50,555 bases of DNA from Saccharopolyspora shandongensis (lineage in GTDB: Bacteria > Actinomycetota > Actinomycetes > Mycobacteriales > Pseudonocardiaceae). Both the position numbers and the translations under genes were made by a program. Position 1 is the stretch's first letter; each line of letters begins with the position of its first letter. This document shows positions 1 through 8,604 of the stretch, one piece after another. The stretch lies in the NCBI RefSeq assembly GCF_900106995.1, contig NZ_FNOK01000066.1, positions 1 to 50,555 on the forward strand, read 5' to 3'. The notes under the pieces are model-generated. The model had not been told where the DNA came from, searched no databases, and saw only the letters and a list, made by a program, of their open reading frames with translations.

Positions 1-80
1 AGCTGCTCCAGCCGCACGTCGGGATCGCGCGGATCCCGTTGCGCCTGCTCGGTTTCCGGCCGGGTGGCCACTGCGGTCAT
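1..80 (-). CDS. 5' end of a possible acyl-CoA carboxylase carboxyltransferase subunit (partial)
   Basis: Only the first 27 codons are inside the window; the gene runs off the left edge. The ATG (78-80) has a strong GGAGG ribosome binding site about six bases upstream on the minus strand. The peptide starts MTAVATRPETEQ and continues into a DPRDPDVRLEQL segment. Actinobacterial AccD-type carboxyltransferase subunits often have a similar DPRDPxxRL segment shortly before the catalytic domain, and such a subunit would supply malonyl-type extender units to the ketosynthases just upstream in the operon. The match is short, so the function is inferred mostly from context. It could be another protein altogether. 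It lies 131 bases downstream of the acyl-CoA-oxidase-like gene with a stem-loop in between. Confidence 0.35.
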   Translation of the reverse strand, partial: MTAVATRPETEQAQRDPRDPDVRLEQ

Positions 81-144
81 CGGATCCTCCGGAAGCTCGG
101 TGTCAGGTGGTCTTTCGGGGCTCTCGGATTGCTGCGGGTCAGTG

Positions 145-190
145 GCTCGTGAGTCCCTTTGGGGTGCTATGCCTCAACGGACTCACGAGC
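145..190. terminator. Perfect 12-bp stem-loop between operon genes
   Basis: GCTCGTGAGTCC at 145-156 and GGACTCACGAGC at 179-190 are perfect inverted repeats. The 22-base loop can extend the stem through TTGGGG/CCTCAA with one G-U pair. It lies after the stop of the acyl-CoA-oxidase-like gene and 65 bases before the next ATG. No T-tract follows in either direction, so it may be an actinomycete-style terminator, an attenuator or an mRNA-processing site that sets the level of the downstream gene. Confidence 0.6.
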
Positions 191-210
191 TCTCACCGAT
201 GTGGGGAAGG

Positions 211-2109
211 TCAACGGCTTGCGGTGCGCGGAGCCGGGAGACCGTGACCGACCAACCTGCTGACAGCCGTGATGTAGTCATCATCTGCGATCGGTGCCCG
301 CAGGAGTTCTGGCGTGAGTTTGAACCCGTCGACCAGCAGCCGGGAGTGCGGAAGGATCTGCTCGCACATCGATTCGATCTCGCGCGGGAGTCGTTCGACC
401 TGCTCGGCCGTCAGCGCGTTTCTCGCGAGATACCAACCGCTGTCCCTGTTGACCTCGAGGAGTCCGTAGAGGCATGCCAGCAACCGCAGGGCGGTGCGGC
501 CGTCTTCGGTTTCCGCGTTTTCCACGGCGGTCAGGAATTCCTTCAGTGCCAGTCGCACGCCACGGGTGCGTGCCATGGATGTGGCCGCAGTCATGTTCTG
601 GTTCCAGGCGGAGAACAACGTTCCGTCACCGCGGGTCTCCTCGGTCATCGCCTGCCGTGCTTCCCGCCGCAAGCTGTCTTCCCGATACTGCAGCAAGTCG
701 AGCTGGAACGTGCCTGTCAGCAGGTCGCTGCTTGCCGGATCGGATGGTGTCGTCTTGCCTGCCGATCGGCCTCGGCGCGCGAGCATTTGTGCGGCCACGG
801 TGGCGAGAAGTGGCAGGTTGTCGCCTTCAGCCGTCACCACCCCTTGGGCCATCGGCACGTAATCCGCGATGCGGTTGACCGAGAACATGCCCTGGGCACC
901 ACACCGCTCACGGCAGACGTGGATGACCCTTGACATCTCCCAACTCGACAGTGCCTTGGCGATCGAGATCAACTGGTCGACCTCGGCCTCGTTCCCGCTG
1001 TGGCGGGACAGGTATTCCGTCTTGACATGGTTGACGAGAAAAGTCATTGCGTAGACCTGCGCGAGCGAGCTGAACAGCGCGATCTGCTGACTGCGGTAGG
1101 CGAGGATCGGCACTTCCCCGCGACCGGGCGCAGCCGTCAAACGCTGCTCCGCGTACCGCACGGCGATGTACACGCTGGCGCGGCCCGCCGAGATGAGCGC
1201 ACCAGCCAGACAGATACGCCCCGGGGTCACCCGGTCCAGTGCGCGCAGGACCTGCTTGCGCTTACTACCGACGGCGCCTTGGAACACACCATCGTCGGTA
1301 AGCTGTCCCATGTCTCCAGTCAGCAAATTCCGGCGGGGAATCCGGACGTGGTCGAACCGCGTCACCGCGTTGTCCAGGGCGAACCCCGGTTTTTCCGGAA
1401 GCCTTGTGACGTGCACCCCTTCGCACAGGCCGTTGTGGTCGGAAATCCTGACGATGAACGGGAGAACACCACAGTCCGCCCCGTCGACCTTCAGCCGGGC
1501 CATCACGACTGCCAGCTTCGGGATGTCGGAGATCCCCGTGTTCGGCATGAATTTCTGCGCGCGGGCGTGCGGGGTGTTCAGCACGAACTCGCGACTGGCG
1601 TGGTCGTAGACGGCCTCGGTCTCCAGGGCCGCGATGTTGTTGCCATGGCCGAGTTCGGTGGCGATCAGCAGACCGATCGACGACATGCTGCCCAGTTCGT
1701 CGATGTAATCCGCGAGATCGTCGCGTCCTGCACCGTGCTGGAGGATCGTCCCTAGGCAGAGGTTGTAGTGGATGTTCAGGATCGGAAGGGTGGTGGTGTC
1801 GATCAGGCACGACCACTCGCCGATCGCGAACATCCGGAGCTGATCGCGCATCAGCTCGGCCGCCGGTCCGAGGCGACCGTGGAGGAACCGGGCCCGTTCG
1901 TAGGACAACCGGCCTGCCTCCAGCGGCGCCAGGCCGTGGCGCTGATCAAACACCGGATCTTCCAGCGCAGCTCGCAGATCGGCGTGGACACTATCGAACC
2001 TACCGTCGTAGACGAGTGCGGCAAGGTCCTCCGCTGCTTCCCGGACTTCCGGCTCGGCCTGCGGGATTCCCGAAGCGGCCGGAAGGTATTGTGTTGTAAC
2101 GCTTGTCAT
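211..2109 (-). CDS. Acyl-CoA oxidase/dehydrogenase-like flavoprotein
   Basis: This 632-residue protein has the acyl-CoA oxidase (ACOX) architecture rather than the short acyl-CoA dehydrogenase one. The FAD/substrate segment TELGHGNNIAALETEAVYD and the following REFVLNTPHARAQKFMPNTG match the 'ELGHG...LETTAxYD...F.INTP' signature of ACOX enzymes. Near residues 390-440 there is an RCGAQGMFSVNRI...AEGDN segment that also recurs in the family. Such enzymes install an alpha,beta double bond in an acyl-CoA or acyl-ACP; which carrier this one uses cannot be read from sequence. The ATG at 2109 has an AAAGG element upstream, and 41 bases separate it from the KASII stop. In this cluster it could desaturate the chain made by the ketosynthases. 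Catabolic beta-oxidation is the alternative. Confidence 0.8.
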   Translation of the reverse strand: MTSVTTQYLPAASGIPQAEPEVREAAEDLAALVYDGRFDSVHADLRAALEDPVFDQRHGLAPLEAGRLSYERARFLHGRLGPAAELMRDQLRMFAIGEWSCLIDTTTLPILNIHYNLCLGTILQHGAGRDDLADYIDELGSMSSIGLLIATELGHGNNIAALETEAVYDHASREFVLNTPHARAQKFMPNTGISDIPKLAVVMARLKVDGADCGVLPFIVRISDHNGLCEGVHVTRLPEKPGFALDNAVTRFDHVRIPRRNLLTGDMGQLTDDGVFQGAVGSKRKQVLRALDRVTPGRICLAGALISAGRASVYIAVRYAEQRLTAAPGRGEVPILAYRSQQIALFSSLAQVYAMTFLVNHVKTEYLSRHSGNEAEVDQLISIAKALSSWEMSRVIHVCRERCGAQGMFSVNRIADYVPMAQGVVTAEGDNLPLLATVAAQMLARRGRSAGKTTPSDPASSDLLTGTFQLDLLQYREDSLRREARQAMTEETRGDGTLFSAWNQNMTAATSMARTRGVRLALKEFLTAVENAETEDGRTALRLLACLYGLLEVNRDSGWYLARNALTAEQVERLPREIESMCEQILPHSRLLVDGFKLTPELLRAPIADDDYITAVSRLVGHGLPAPRTASR

Positions 2110-2150
2110 TCTCAGTACCTTTCACGCACCGGACGCGCGAGCTGGCCGGT

Positions 2151-3374
2151 TTACGAGGCTGCGAGGGCGAGCACGGCGTTCTGCCCCCCGAAGCCGAAGG
2201 AGTTGCTCAGCACGACCTCGAGTGCGCAGGGGCGTGCCGTCTTGGATACGAGGTCGAGTTCGATCTGCGGATCCGGGTTTTCCAGGTTGGCCGTGGGAGG
2301 AATGCACCCGTGTTGGAGGGAAAGGATCCCGTATGCCGCTTCGATCGCCCCGCCGGCACCGAGCGCGTGCCCGGTCACGCCCTTGGTGGAGCTGACTGCG
2401 ACGTGGTCACCGAGCACCCGCCGTATGGTGGCGGCTTCGGCGACATCGTTGAGGGGCGTGGAGGTGCCGTGGGCATTGACGTGCTGGACCTCACGCGCCG
2501 TGAGACCAGCGTCGGTCAACGCACTACGAAGCGCCTGTTCGGCCCCGTTGCCCTCCGGATCGGGCGCCGTCACGTGGTGGCCATCGGCAGACGCGCCGTA
2601 GCCGATAACCCGCCCGCGCACCCGAGCGCCTCTGGCCAACGCATGGCGCTCGCTTTCCAGAATCAGGACCGCGGCGCCCTCGGCGATGACGAATCCGTCC
2701 CGCATCGCATCGAAGGGCCGGGACGCGGAGCGTGGATCGTGGCTCTTCCTGGACAGGGCTCGCATCCGGCTGAAGGCAGCGACGAACAGCGGTGTCACCG
2801 CTGCTTCCGTCGCCCCGGCGATCACGATGTCGGCCGCGCCGGAGCGGATCAGGTCCCGCGCCACGCCGATCGCGCTTGTGCCGGAGGCACAGGCGGTGCA
2901 GATCGTGAGATTCGGACCGCGCACCCCGAGCTCGATCGCCAGTTGACCGGCCGCCATGTTCAACAGACCCATGGGAAGGGTCATCGCCGAGACCTTGGCT
3001 GCGCCGCTGTCCAGCAACTTGGTCTGCTGCGCTTCCATGGTCGAAGTTCCGCCGGCGCCGGTCCCGAGAACAACGCCCACTCTGGTGACATCCCAGTTCT
3101 CCTCGGACAGTCCCGCATCACGAACGGCTTCGCGCGCCGCTACGAGGGCGAACTGCTGGTGGCGGTCGAGCCGCCAGGCGTTGTGCTTGCCGAGACTCGC
3201 GGCGGGATCGAAACCCGGTACGCGGCAGGAGAAATCGACCTGGAGCCCGGCCAACTCAAGGTCGGTGGCCGCCGTCGGATGACCTTCGGCGACTCGGTTC
3301 CAGTTCTCCTTCACGCCGATCCCCGCCGGCGTGATGAGCCCGAGGCCGGTGACCGCCACCGCGAATCCGGACAT
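2151..3374 (-). CDS. Beta-ketoacyl-ACP synthase II (FabF/KAS II type)
   Basis: This 407-residue thiolase-fold ketosynthase has all expected catalytic positions: Cys162 in TACASGTSAIG, His302 in VNAHGTSTPLND and His336 in KGVTGHALGAGGA. Length and motifs fit the decarboxylating elongation enzymes that condense malonyl-ACP with an acyl chain. Its ATG shares one base with the stop codon of the ACP gene (TGATG), so the two are translationally coupled and probably work as a pair. No chain-length-factor partner, ketoreductase or dehydratase is in the window. Those steps must come from genes to the left or from the housekeeping fatty acid synthase. A housekeeping role is unlikely given the neighbouring reductase, aminotransferase and oxidase. 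Confidence 0.92.
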   Translation of the reverse strand: MSGFAVAVTGLGLITPAGIGVKENWNRVAEGHPTAATDLELAGLQVDFSCRVPGFDPAASLGKHNAWRLDRHQQFALVAAREAVRDAGLSEENWDVTRVGVVLGTGAGGTSTMEAQQTKLLDSGAAKVSAMTLPMGLLNMAAGQLAIELGVRGPNLTICTACASGTSAIGVARDLIRSGAADIVIAGATEAAVTPLFVAAFSRMRALSRKSHDPRSASRPFDAMRDGFVIAEGAAVLILESERHALARGARVRGRVIGYGASADGHHVTAPDPEGNGAEQALRSALTDAGLTAREVQHVNAHGTSTPLNDVAEAATIRRVLGDHVAVSSTKGVTGHALGAGGAIEAAYGILSLQHGCIPPTANLENPDPQIELDLVSKTARPCALEVVLSNSFGFGGQNAVLALAAS

Positions 3375-3613
3375 CAGACGGTCACTCCCTTTTTCTCCAA
3401 TGCTTCGAGGATGTCGGTCAACGTGGCCATTTTCTCCATCTCGGCATCGGTGACCTCAACCCCGAAATGCTGCTCGAGCAATTCGCCCAGTTCTACCTGC
3501 GCCAATGAGTCCAGGCCCAGGTCGTCGAGCGAGGCGTCGGGCCTCAGATCCGGCGTCTCGACATCGAATGTGCTCGTCAGCAATTCGCCGAGTCGGGTGT
3601 ACAAATCGCTCAT
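3374..3613 (-). CDS. Acyl carrier protein
   Basis: This 79-residue four-helix carrier protein has the phosphopantetheine attachment serine in the DDLGLDSLAQVEL motif (DSL) near residue 36. The ATG at 3613 is preceded by AAGGAGACC, one of the best ribosome binding sites in the window, consistent with the high dosage a stand-alone carrier needs. The open frame extends far upstream without a stop, but that stretch overlaps the KASIII gene antisense to no known product, so the start at 3613 is clear. It sits between KASIII (32 bases upstream) and KASII (one-base overlap), forming a minimal initiation-elongation cassette. Confidence 0.93.
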   Translation of the reverse strand: MSDLYTRLGELLTSTFDVETPDLRPDASLDDLGLDSLAQVELGELLEQHFGVEVTDAEMEKMATLTDILEALEKKGVTV

Positions 3614-3645
3614 CGCGGTCTCCTTAATGGATTTGATTGAAAAAT

Positions 3646-4668
3646 TCACAGTGGACTGTCTATCGAGATGTCCGGCCACACCAAGACTGTGGAACCCCAC
3701 GACAGCCCTGCCCCGAATGCGGTGATCAACACCCTGTCCCCCGGGCGCAGTTCGCCGCCGGCGGCGGCGCCGGCCAGGACGAGCGGGATGGACGCAGACA
3801 GGGCGTTTCCGACTCGATCGATGTTGATCAAAGCCCGCTCCGGAGCGATACCCAACCGTTGGGCGACGGAGTTGAGGATGCGGATGTTGGCCTGGTGTCC
3901 GACGAAGCGATCCACCTCCGTCACCGACCAGCCGGCACGATCGAGCACGGCAAGTGACGATTCGGTCATCCGGGCGATCGCCTGCTGATAGATCGCCCGT
4001 CCGGCCATCGATAGATACCAGTCCTCGGTCGGCACCTCGCCATGACCGAGCCCGGTAGCGGACCGCTGCCGTGAGCCACCACCGTTGATGGCCAGCAGAT
4101 CGGCTTGCGCGCCATCGCTTCCCAGATCGAACGGTCCGATCGCGCCCGGCTCCTCCGGGCTTCCGCAACGCAGCACCACCGCCCCGGCTCCATCGCCGAA
4201 GATAGGTGCAGTGGTGCGATTCGCCGGGTCGATGAAGGTCGAGAACGCTTCGGAACCAATGAAAAGCACGCTTTTTGCGATCCCGGCGCTAATGAGTCCG
4301 GCGCAGGTGGCAAGGCCATAGACGAAGCCACTGCACGCAGAGGTCAGGTCGTAAGCTGCGATGGGTCCCAGCCCAAGCCTGGACGCCACCTCCGGCGCCC
4401 CGGCCGGACAGATCCGATCTGGTGAGGTCGTCGCGACGACGACCGCATCGACCCCGGAAACCCCGGCTGCTTTCAGCGCACGACCGCCGGCCTCCACCGC
4501 CAAGTCCAGCGTCGCCATACCGCCCGAGACAGCCCGACGCTCCACAATGCCCGTGCGACTCTCGATCCACTCCTCGGACGTGTCCAGCCTCGAACACAAA
4601 TCGTTATTCGTGACAACCCCGGGAGGCAACCATGCCCCCAACCCCGCGATCACAGCGCTGACTGTCAT
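3646..4668 (-). CDS. Beta-ketoacyl-ACP synthase III (FabH-like)
   Basis: This 340-residue protein has the complete KASIII triad: Cys112 in TSACSGFVYGL, His258 in VGHQANIRI and Asn288 in VGNALSAS. KASIII enzymes start chains by condensing an acyl-CoA primer with malonyl-ACP. The AcxSGF context and full length suggest an active initiating enzyme, not a degenerate CLF-like homologue. The ATG at 4668 has GGAG about ten bases upstream. It is the first gene after a roughly 730-base stretch without a recognisable gene, so a promoter probably lies there. Primer specificity cannot be inferred from what I can see. Confidence 0.92.
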   Translation of the reverse strand: MTVSAVIAGLGAWLPPGVVTNNDLCSRLDTSEEWIESRTGIVERRAVSGGMATLDLAVEAGGRALKAAGVSGVDAVVVATTSPDRICPAGAPEVASRLGLGPIAAYDLTSACSGFVYGLATCAGLISAGIAKSVLFIGSEAFSTFIDPANRTTAPIFGDGAGAVVLRCGSPEEPGAIGPFDLGSDGAQADLLAINGGGSRQRSATGLGHGEVPTEDWYLSMAGRAIYQQAIARMTESSLAVLDRAGWSVTEVDRFVGHQANIRILNSVAQRLGIAPERALINIDRVGNALSASIPLVLAGAAAGGELRPGDRVLITAFGAGLSWGSTVLVWPDISIDSPL

Positions 4669-5396
4669 TCAGGCCAACTCCGTTGCTCAATGATTTCTGC
4701 ACGAGACGATGGAGCGTTTTCATGCTTTTAACATGCGCCGGTGAGGCGGAGTGGATGTGTGCCACACCATCTCAATATCTGACGTCGGTTCGCGACGACC
4801 AGCCGGTACTCAGAGTCTATAAATTTGGGCATTGTGGCCGAACCAGACTAGGTACTTTCGTGCTCGTTGCCCTGCACGAAAGTACAGTCCGGCACGCGAA
4901 CCCGTGAGTGCGACGCCTCGGCGGCTCTGGTCTGGACCGCTGCCACCGACGACCAGCGTGGACCTCCAGGAACCACACGAGACCGAACCCAGGATGAAGA
5001 CGTTCGCGGACCGCCCGACGCCGCACACTTTGACGGGTTTGACCGAATCTGCCAAATGGCTGCCCGAAATGGCCGACGATGATGCCTGGACAACTCTTGT
5101 TGCCACTGCTGCAACTCGGCCAGTATTGCTCGGGTCAGCTCGTGGCACGTGGCCCGATTGCCTCCTTCTGTCGCACGTCCCCCCCGACAGGAGGAGATCC
5201 CGCGGGGGCCGGCCGTCGCGAAATCGGCCCTCGCGGGAACCCCAACGGCAACGCATCGCATGGCAGCGCTAGTTGGTCGGCATCGCCGCAGCACCGTCCT
5301 CCTCGGACTGCTCGCTCGGCCGGGCGCAACGAGACAGCGGATCCCGAACCGTGGTCAAACCTGAGAAGCGCGGAGAATACGGCAAAGACGGCGACC
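4669..5396. other. 728-base gap without a recognisable gene
   Basis: Several overlapping open frames occur on both strands here, but none gives a peptide I recognise, and none has both a convincing ribosome binding site and a consistent codon pattern. The gap separates the reductase-aminotransferase-SRPBCC genes from the KASIII-ACP-KASII genes on the same strand. It most likely holds the promoter of the latter set. A perfect inverted repeat at 4852-4885 is the only strong structure. A small uncharacterised gene on the plus strand, starting near 4993 with MKTFADRPTPHTL, cannot be excluded. Confidence 0.5.
4852..4885. promoter_or_regulatory. Perfect 12-bp inverted repeat upstream of KASIII
   Basis: GTACTTTCGTGC at 4852-4863 and GCACGAAAGTAC at 4874-4885 are exact inverted copies with a 10-base spacer. 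The centre lies about 200 bases upstream of the KASIII start. There is no T-tract on either side. It could be a regulator operator controlling the KASIII operon or a terminator for transcripts coming from the SRPBCC gene; the sequence alone does not decide. Confidence 0.45.
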
Positions 5397-5894
5397 TCAC
5401 GACGGCGTTTCCGCATCGGACGCGACCGGGTGGGAGGCGGTGTCGAGGAAGACCAGTTCTTCGCCGAGCAGGCCGCGAAGGATGGCTTGGATGCTTGCGC
5501 GCAATGCCTCCTCCGCGATCGGATCGATGATCGCCGCCAGGCTCGGCATACCGAGATCGAAGTGCGCGGTGAACCTGACGATCGTGTCGGGTCCGAACTC
5601 GTCAACCGCCCACTCGCCGTCGAAGCGTTCAAAGTCTCCGTCGAGTTGCTGGAACGTGATAGTCCTTGCGGAGTGGTCGATCCGGTCTCGTTCCGACCAG
5701 CACAGGATGCCGTTGCGAAACGTGACCGCCCATTCCGAATCCTGGGTGCCGTCTTGCCTTGCGGTGACGGTGACGCTGCGGACCTCATCGGTTTGATCGG
5801 CGAAGCGCTCGACGTCGCAGATCGCGGAGAAGACAGTGGCAGCGTCGGCCCCCATGGCGGCGGGCACAAGCGACTCGACCGTAACAGTCGGCAT
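5397..5894 (-). CDS. SRPBCC-family protein (polyketide cyclase / START-like)
   Basis: This 165-residue protein fits the SRPBCC helix-grip fold. It opens with a strand-helix unit, VTVESLVPAAMGADAATVFSAICDVERF (given in part), followed by alternating strands with a WAV/W pattern and a long C-terminal helix, EEALRASIQAILRGLLGEE. The family includes aromatase/cyclases, CoQ-binding Coq10-like proteins and lipid-binding regulators, so the exact role is open. I chose the ATG at 5894, which has GGAAGG upstream and lies one base after the aminotransferase stop. An upstream start in the same frame would overlap the aminotransferase by about 78 bases. In this context it could bind or shape the acyl or amine intermediate. 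Confidence 0.7.
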   Translation of the reverse strand: MPTVTVESLVPAAMGADAATVFSAICDVERFADQTDEVRSVTVTARQDGTQDSEWAVTFRNGILCWSERDRIDHSARTITFQQLDGDFERFDGEWAVDEFGPDTIVRFTAHFDLGMPSLAAIIDPIAEEALRASIQAILRGLLGEELVFLDTASHPVASDAETPS

Positions 5895-5895
5895 A

Positions 5896-7179
5896 TCAGG
5901 GGGTTCCTTCCACAACAGCGTTGGGTGGGCATCGGCGCGCGAGGGTTTCCGCGGCTCGGGTAACCGCCTCAAGAAGCCAGTGAACGTCCTCGGAAGTCAG
6001 GACCGCCGGCGGGGTGAAGCGCAGCACCCGATGCGCGTTCAGTGAATGGTTGACGAGCACTCCGTGGTCGAGCAGTTCCATCAGCAGTTCACCCGTGGCT
6101 TGCTCGTTGACCAGCTCCACTCCGATCAGCAGACCCAGCCCGCGCACGTCGGTGATCAGGTGACCGCAGTGGTGCAACAGGATTCGGCGTAACTCCTGGA
6201 GCAGGTACTCGCCCAACTCGCTGGCCTTGGTGACGAGGTTTTCCGCCACGATCACACGGATCGCCGCCTCAGCGGCGGCAGCAGCGATCGGCGACCCGGC
6301 GAATGTCGAGGTGTGCAGGAACGGGTCGCGATTGAACGGCGAATACGCCTCTGCTGTGGCGACCATGGCCGCTACGGGCACGACTCCCCCGGAAAGGTTC
6401 TTGCCCACCAGTAGAATGTCAGGGGTGACCGATTCCCTGTCCGCGCCCCACCAGTGACCAAGCCGGCCCAGTCCGGTCTGCACCTCATCCAGGACGAACA
6501 ACGCCCCGTACTTCCGGCACAGCTGCGCGACATCGCGCAGGTATCCGGGCGGCGGAACAACGACACCACCCTCTCCCTGCACCGGTTCCACCACCACGCA
6601 GGCCGGTGGTGCTGCGGCCAATACCTCTTCCAGCGCCTGTGCGTCGCCGAAGGGAACGTGGTCAACGGAGGGCAGCAACGGCCGAAACGGAGCCTGGTAG
6701 AGCTCCCGGGCGGTGATGCTGAGCGCACCCGTGGTCTTGCCGTGGTAGCCGCCGACCGCGGAGATGAGGTGCGCATGCCCATGGGCACGTGCCAGCTTGA
6801 TCGCGGCCTCGGTGGCCTCGGCTCCGGAGTTGACGAAATGCACGTAGTCCATCCCGTCCGGGGCGACGCCGGCGAGCGTTTCGGCAGCACTGGCGACCGT
6901 GGGCTCCAGCATTAGCCGTGTGGTCAGCGGGTGCCGGTGAACCTGTTCCACCACCGCCCCTACCACGGACGGGTGGGCATGGCCGAGGAGGAACACGCCG
7001 TATCCGCCGCAGTTGAGGTACGTCTTTCCATCAGCGTCGACAACTCGGCTGCCACGCGAGGACACTTCCGTCAGTCCGCCGGTCATGTCGGCCAGTCGGG
7101 CCCGTCCACGGGAGATGTGGCGGCGGTAGCGTTCCGACGTCTGCCGTGAACCGGCGTGCTGGATGCCATGAACGCTCAT
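5896..7179 (-). CDS. Class III PLP-dependent aminotransferase
   Basis: This 427-residue fold-type I aminotransferase belongs to the ornithine/GABA/diaminobutyrate group. Visible landmarks are NSGAEATEAAIKLAR (phosphate region), GGYHGKTTGALSIT, the FVLDEVQTGLGRLG segment with the PLP-contacting Asp, and the Schiff-base lysine in DILLVGKNLSGG. HTSTFAGSPIAAA follows as in active members. The enzyme transfers an amino group to an aldehyde or ketone. Its ATG overlaps the reductase stop as ATGA (7176-7179), so the two are made together. I infer that the reductase supplies an aldehyde that this enzyme turns into an amine, as the fused TamH enzyme of tambjamine biosynthesis does. Earlier in-frame codons run into the reductase and are rejected. 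Confidence 0.9.
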   Translation of the reverse strand: MSVHGIQHAGSRQTSERYRRHISRGRARLADMTGGLTEVSSRGSRVVDADGKTYLNCGGYGVFLLGHAHPSVVGAVVEQVHRHPLTTRLMLEPTVASAAETLAGVAPDGMDYVHFVNSGAEATEAAIKLARAHGHAHLISAVGGYHGKTTGALSITARELYQAPFRPLLPSVDHVPFGDAQALEEVLAAAPPACVVVEPVQGEGGVVVPPPGYLRDVAQLCRKYGALFVLDEVQTGLGRLGHWWGADRESVTPDILLVGKNLSGGVVPVAAMVATAEAYSPFNRDPFLHTSTFAGSPIAAAAAEAAIRVIVAENLVTKASELGEYLLQELRRILLHHCGHLITDVRGLGLLIGVELVNEQATGELLMELLDHGVLVNHSLNAHRVLRFTPPAVLTSEDVHWLLEAVTRAAETLARRCPPNAVVEGTP

Positions 7180-8234
7180 ACCATCGCCCCGGCAGCTGCG
7201 GCGGGGACAAGGCGTTTGGTATGGGCGAAAAAGCGCACTGACGTGCGGAAGGCAGACTCGAACCACTCTGCCGAGGGCAGCGTCAACGCTGCCGGGTCAC
7301 CGGGAAGGGCGCCGAAGGAGGTCGGGAACGGCTCGGCACCGGCGAACAAAGCGGCCATGGCCAGCAGGTCGTCAAACTGCTTGCGTGCGGACGGAGGAAG
7401 AACATCGGCCAATACCGGGCGGATCAACCGATCCACCATGTCCGGCGATACCAACCGCGGCGGCGTGACATCGATGCCCGATTCCTCGGCCACGGCCACG
7501 CATTGGTCGACGAACCGCCTGGAGGTCAGCGCGTGGGGCCCCGCGGTCAACCAGTACTCGCCGCCACGCACATCCGCGTCCACCAACGCCCGCAGCCCTG
7601 CAGCGAGAAGGTCCTGCGGTATGACGTCCACCAGCTCTTCAGTTGCGAACGGAAGAAGCGGAAACCTGCTCCTGAGGATGCCTGCGGCGACCATGTGGAC
7701 GCCCTGGAAATTGGCCATGGCGCCGGTCACCGAATCACCGACCACCACCGAGGGGCGGGCGATCACCACTGGGACTTCCGAGCCGCGAAGCAGCTCCTCG
7801 GCTTCTAGCTTGGAGTCGAGGTAATTTTCGGGGCGAACCGCCCCCTCGGACATCAATCCCTGTGCCGACCGGGTGAGTTTGCTACGGGCCACGAATGCGG
7901 TGCTCACGTAGATGACACGGGCCTGCGCGGCAGCAGCGAACTCCAGGACTCGCTTCGTGCCGACGACGTTGAGCTGGTGCGCGGCATCGGCTCCGGCGCC
8001 GAAGTCGGTCTTCGCCGCGCAGTGCACCACGGTATCCACATTGGACACAAGCATCTGGTATGTGAGCTCATCGAGCCCCAGGAACGGTTGGGTCACATCG
8101 CCGATCACCGACTCGGAGTCGATTTTGGCACGATGAGTCAGGCTGATAACCCTGTGGTGAGCCAGCGCCGGGCGCAATGCCGTACCGACCACGCCAGAGG
8201 CGCCAGTCAGCAGCACGAACTTGGGTTGCGACAT
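7176..8234 (-). CDS. Extended SDR, thioester-reductase/NAD_binding_4-like
   Basis: This 352-residue Rossmann protein starts with FVLLTGASGVVGTALRPAL (TGxxGxxG nucleotide site). It has a Ser in YVSTAF and a YLDSK motif (YxxxK catalytic pair). The RPSVVVGDSVTG segment after the catalytic pair is typical of the male-sterility/thioester-reductase branch, which reduces carrier-bound or CoA-bound acyl thioesters with NADPH to aldehydes. Nucleoside-sugar epimerases share the fold but usually lack that RPSxVVGDS element. The ATG at 8234 is preceded by GAGGAGA. It is the first gene of the minus-strand operon, coupled to the aminotransferase by ATGA. Substrate identity is inference. Confidence 0.75.
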   Translation of the reverse strand: MSQPKFVLLTGASGVVGTALRPALAHHRVISLTHRAKIDSESVIGDVTQPFLGLDELTYQMLVSNVDTVVHCAAKTDFGAGADAAHQLNVVGTKRVLEFAAAAQARVIYVSTAFVARSKLTRSAQGLMSEGAVRPENYLDSKLEAEELLRGSEVPVVIARPSVVVGDSVTGAMANFQGVHMVAAGILRSRFPLLPFATEELVDVIPQDLLAAGLRALVDADVRGGEYWLTAGPHALTSRRFVDQCVAVAEESGIDVTPPRLVSPDMVDRLIRPVLADVLPPSARKQFDDLLAMAALFAGAEPFPTSFGALPGDPAALTLPSAEWFESAFRTSVRFFAHTKRLVPAAAAGAMV

Positions 8235-8604
8235 GCCGGTCTCCTCGAATCGCCGTGTTGGTCCACCCCTGCGTCAAGGGCAATGAGCCGCGCAACGGTG
8301 CTACGTTGCCAACCCGACTCACTGCAGCGTCGGGCCGTATGCGCCAGGCGTGACGGCAATACCGTGGCGTGAGAGACGGCGCCGCCGCAACCGGGGAAGC
8401 GCGACGCGTGCCCGGTTGCCCATCATGTCCTGGCTCGCATAGGCAAGACTCCTGATCAGCTCTGGCGCTGTCGCACCTCGTCATGGTCGAGTTGGTGCAA
8501 CTGTCAACAACAAGTCGGCGGCCACCACGATGTGGATCCGGGGGCTCGGTCACCTTGCCGGCAGCCGGATGTTCATAACCCAGGCGAGCGGTACGGGAGA
8601 GGAC
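8235..8604. promoter_or_regulatory. Divergent promoter region (reductase operon / amine oxidase)
   Basis: This 370-base region separates the minus-strand reductase from the plus-strand amine oxidase and should contain both promoters. The only structure I see is a short GCAACG/CGTTGC inverted repeat near 8294-8311. I see no convincing -10/-35 pair and no gene. The shared region suggests the amine oxidase may be co-regulated with the amine-forming genes. Confidence 0.5.

Noticed and set aside
2103..3725. 540-codon open frame on the plus strand
   Set aside because: It is antisense to the KASII and ACP genes and has no recognisable features.
4810..5294. Overlapping open frames on both strands in the KASIII upstream gap
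   Set aside because: None shows family features or a convincing ribosome binding site, and the peptides look like GC-bias translations.
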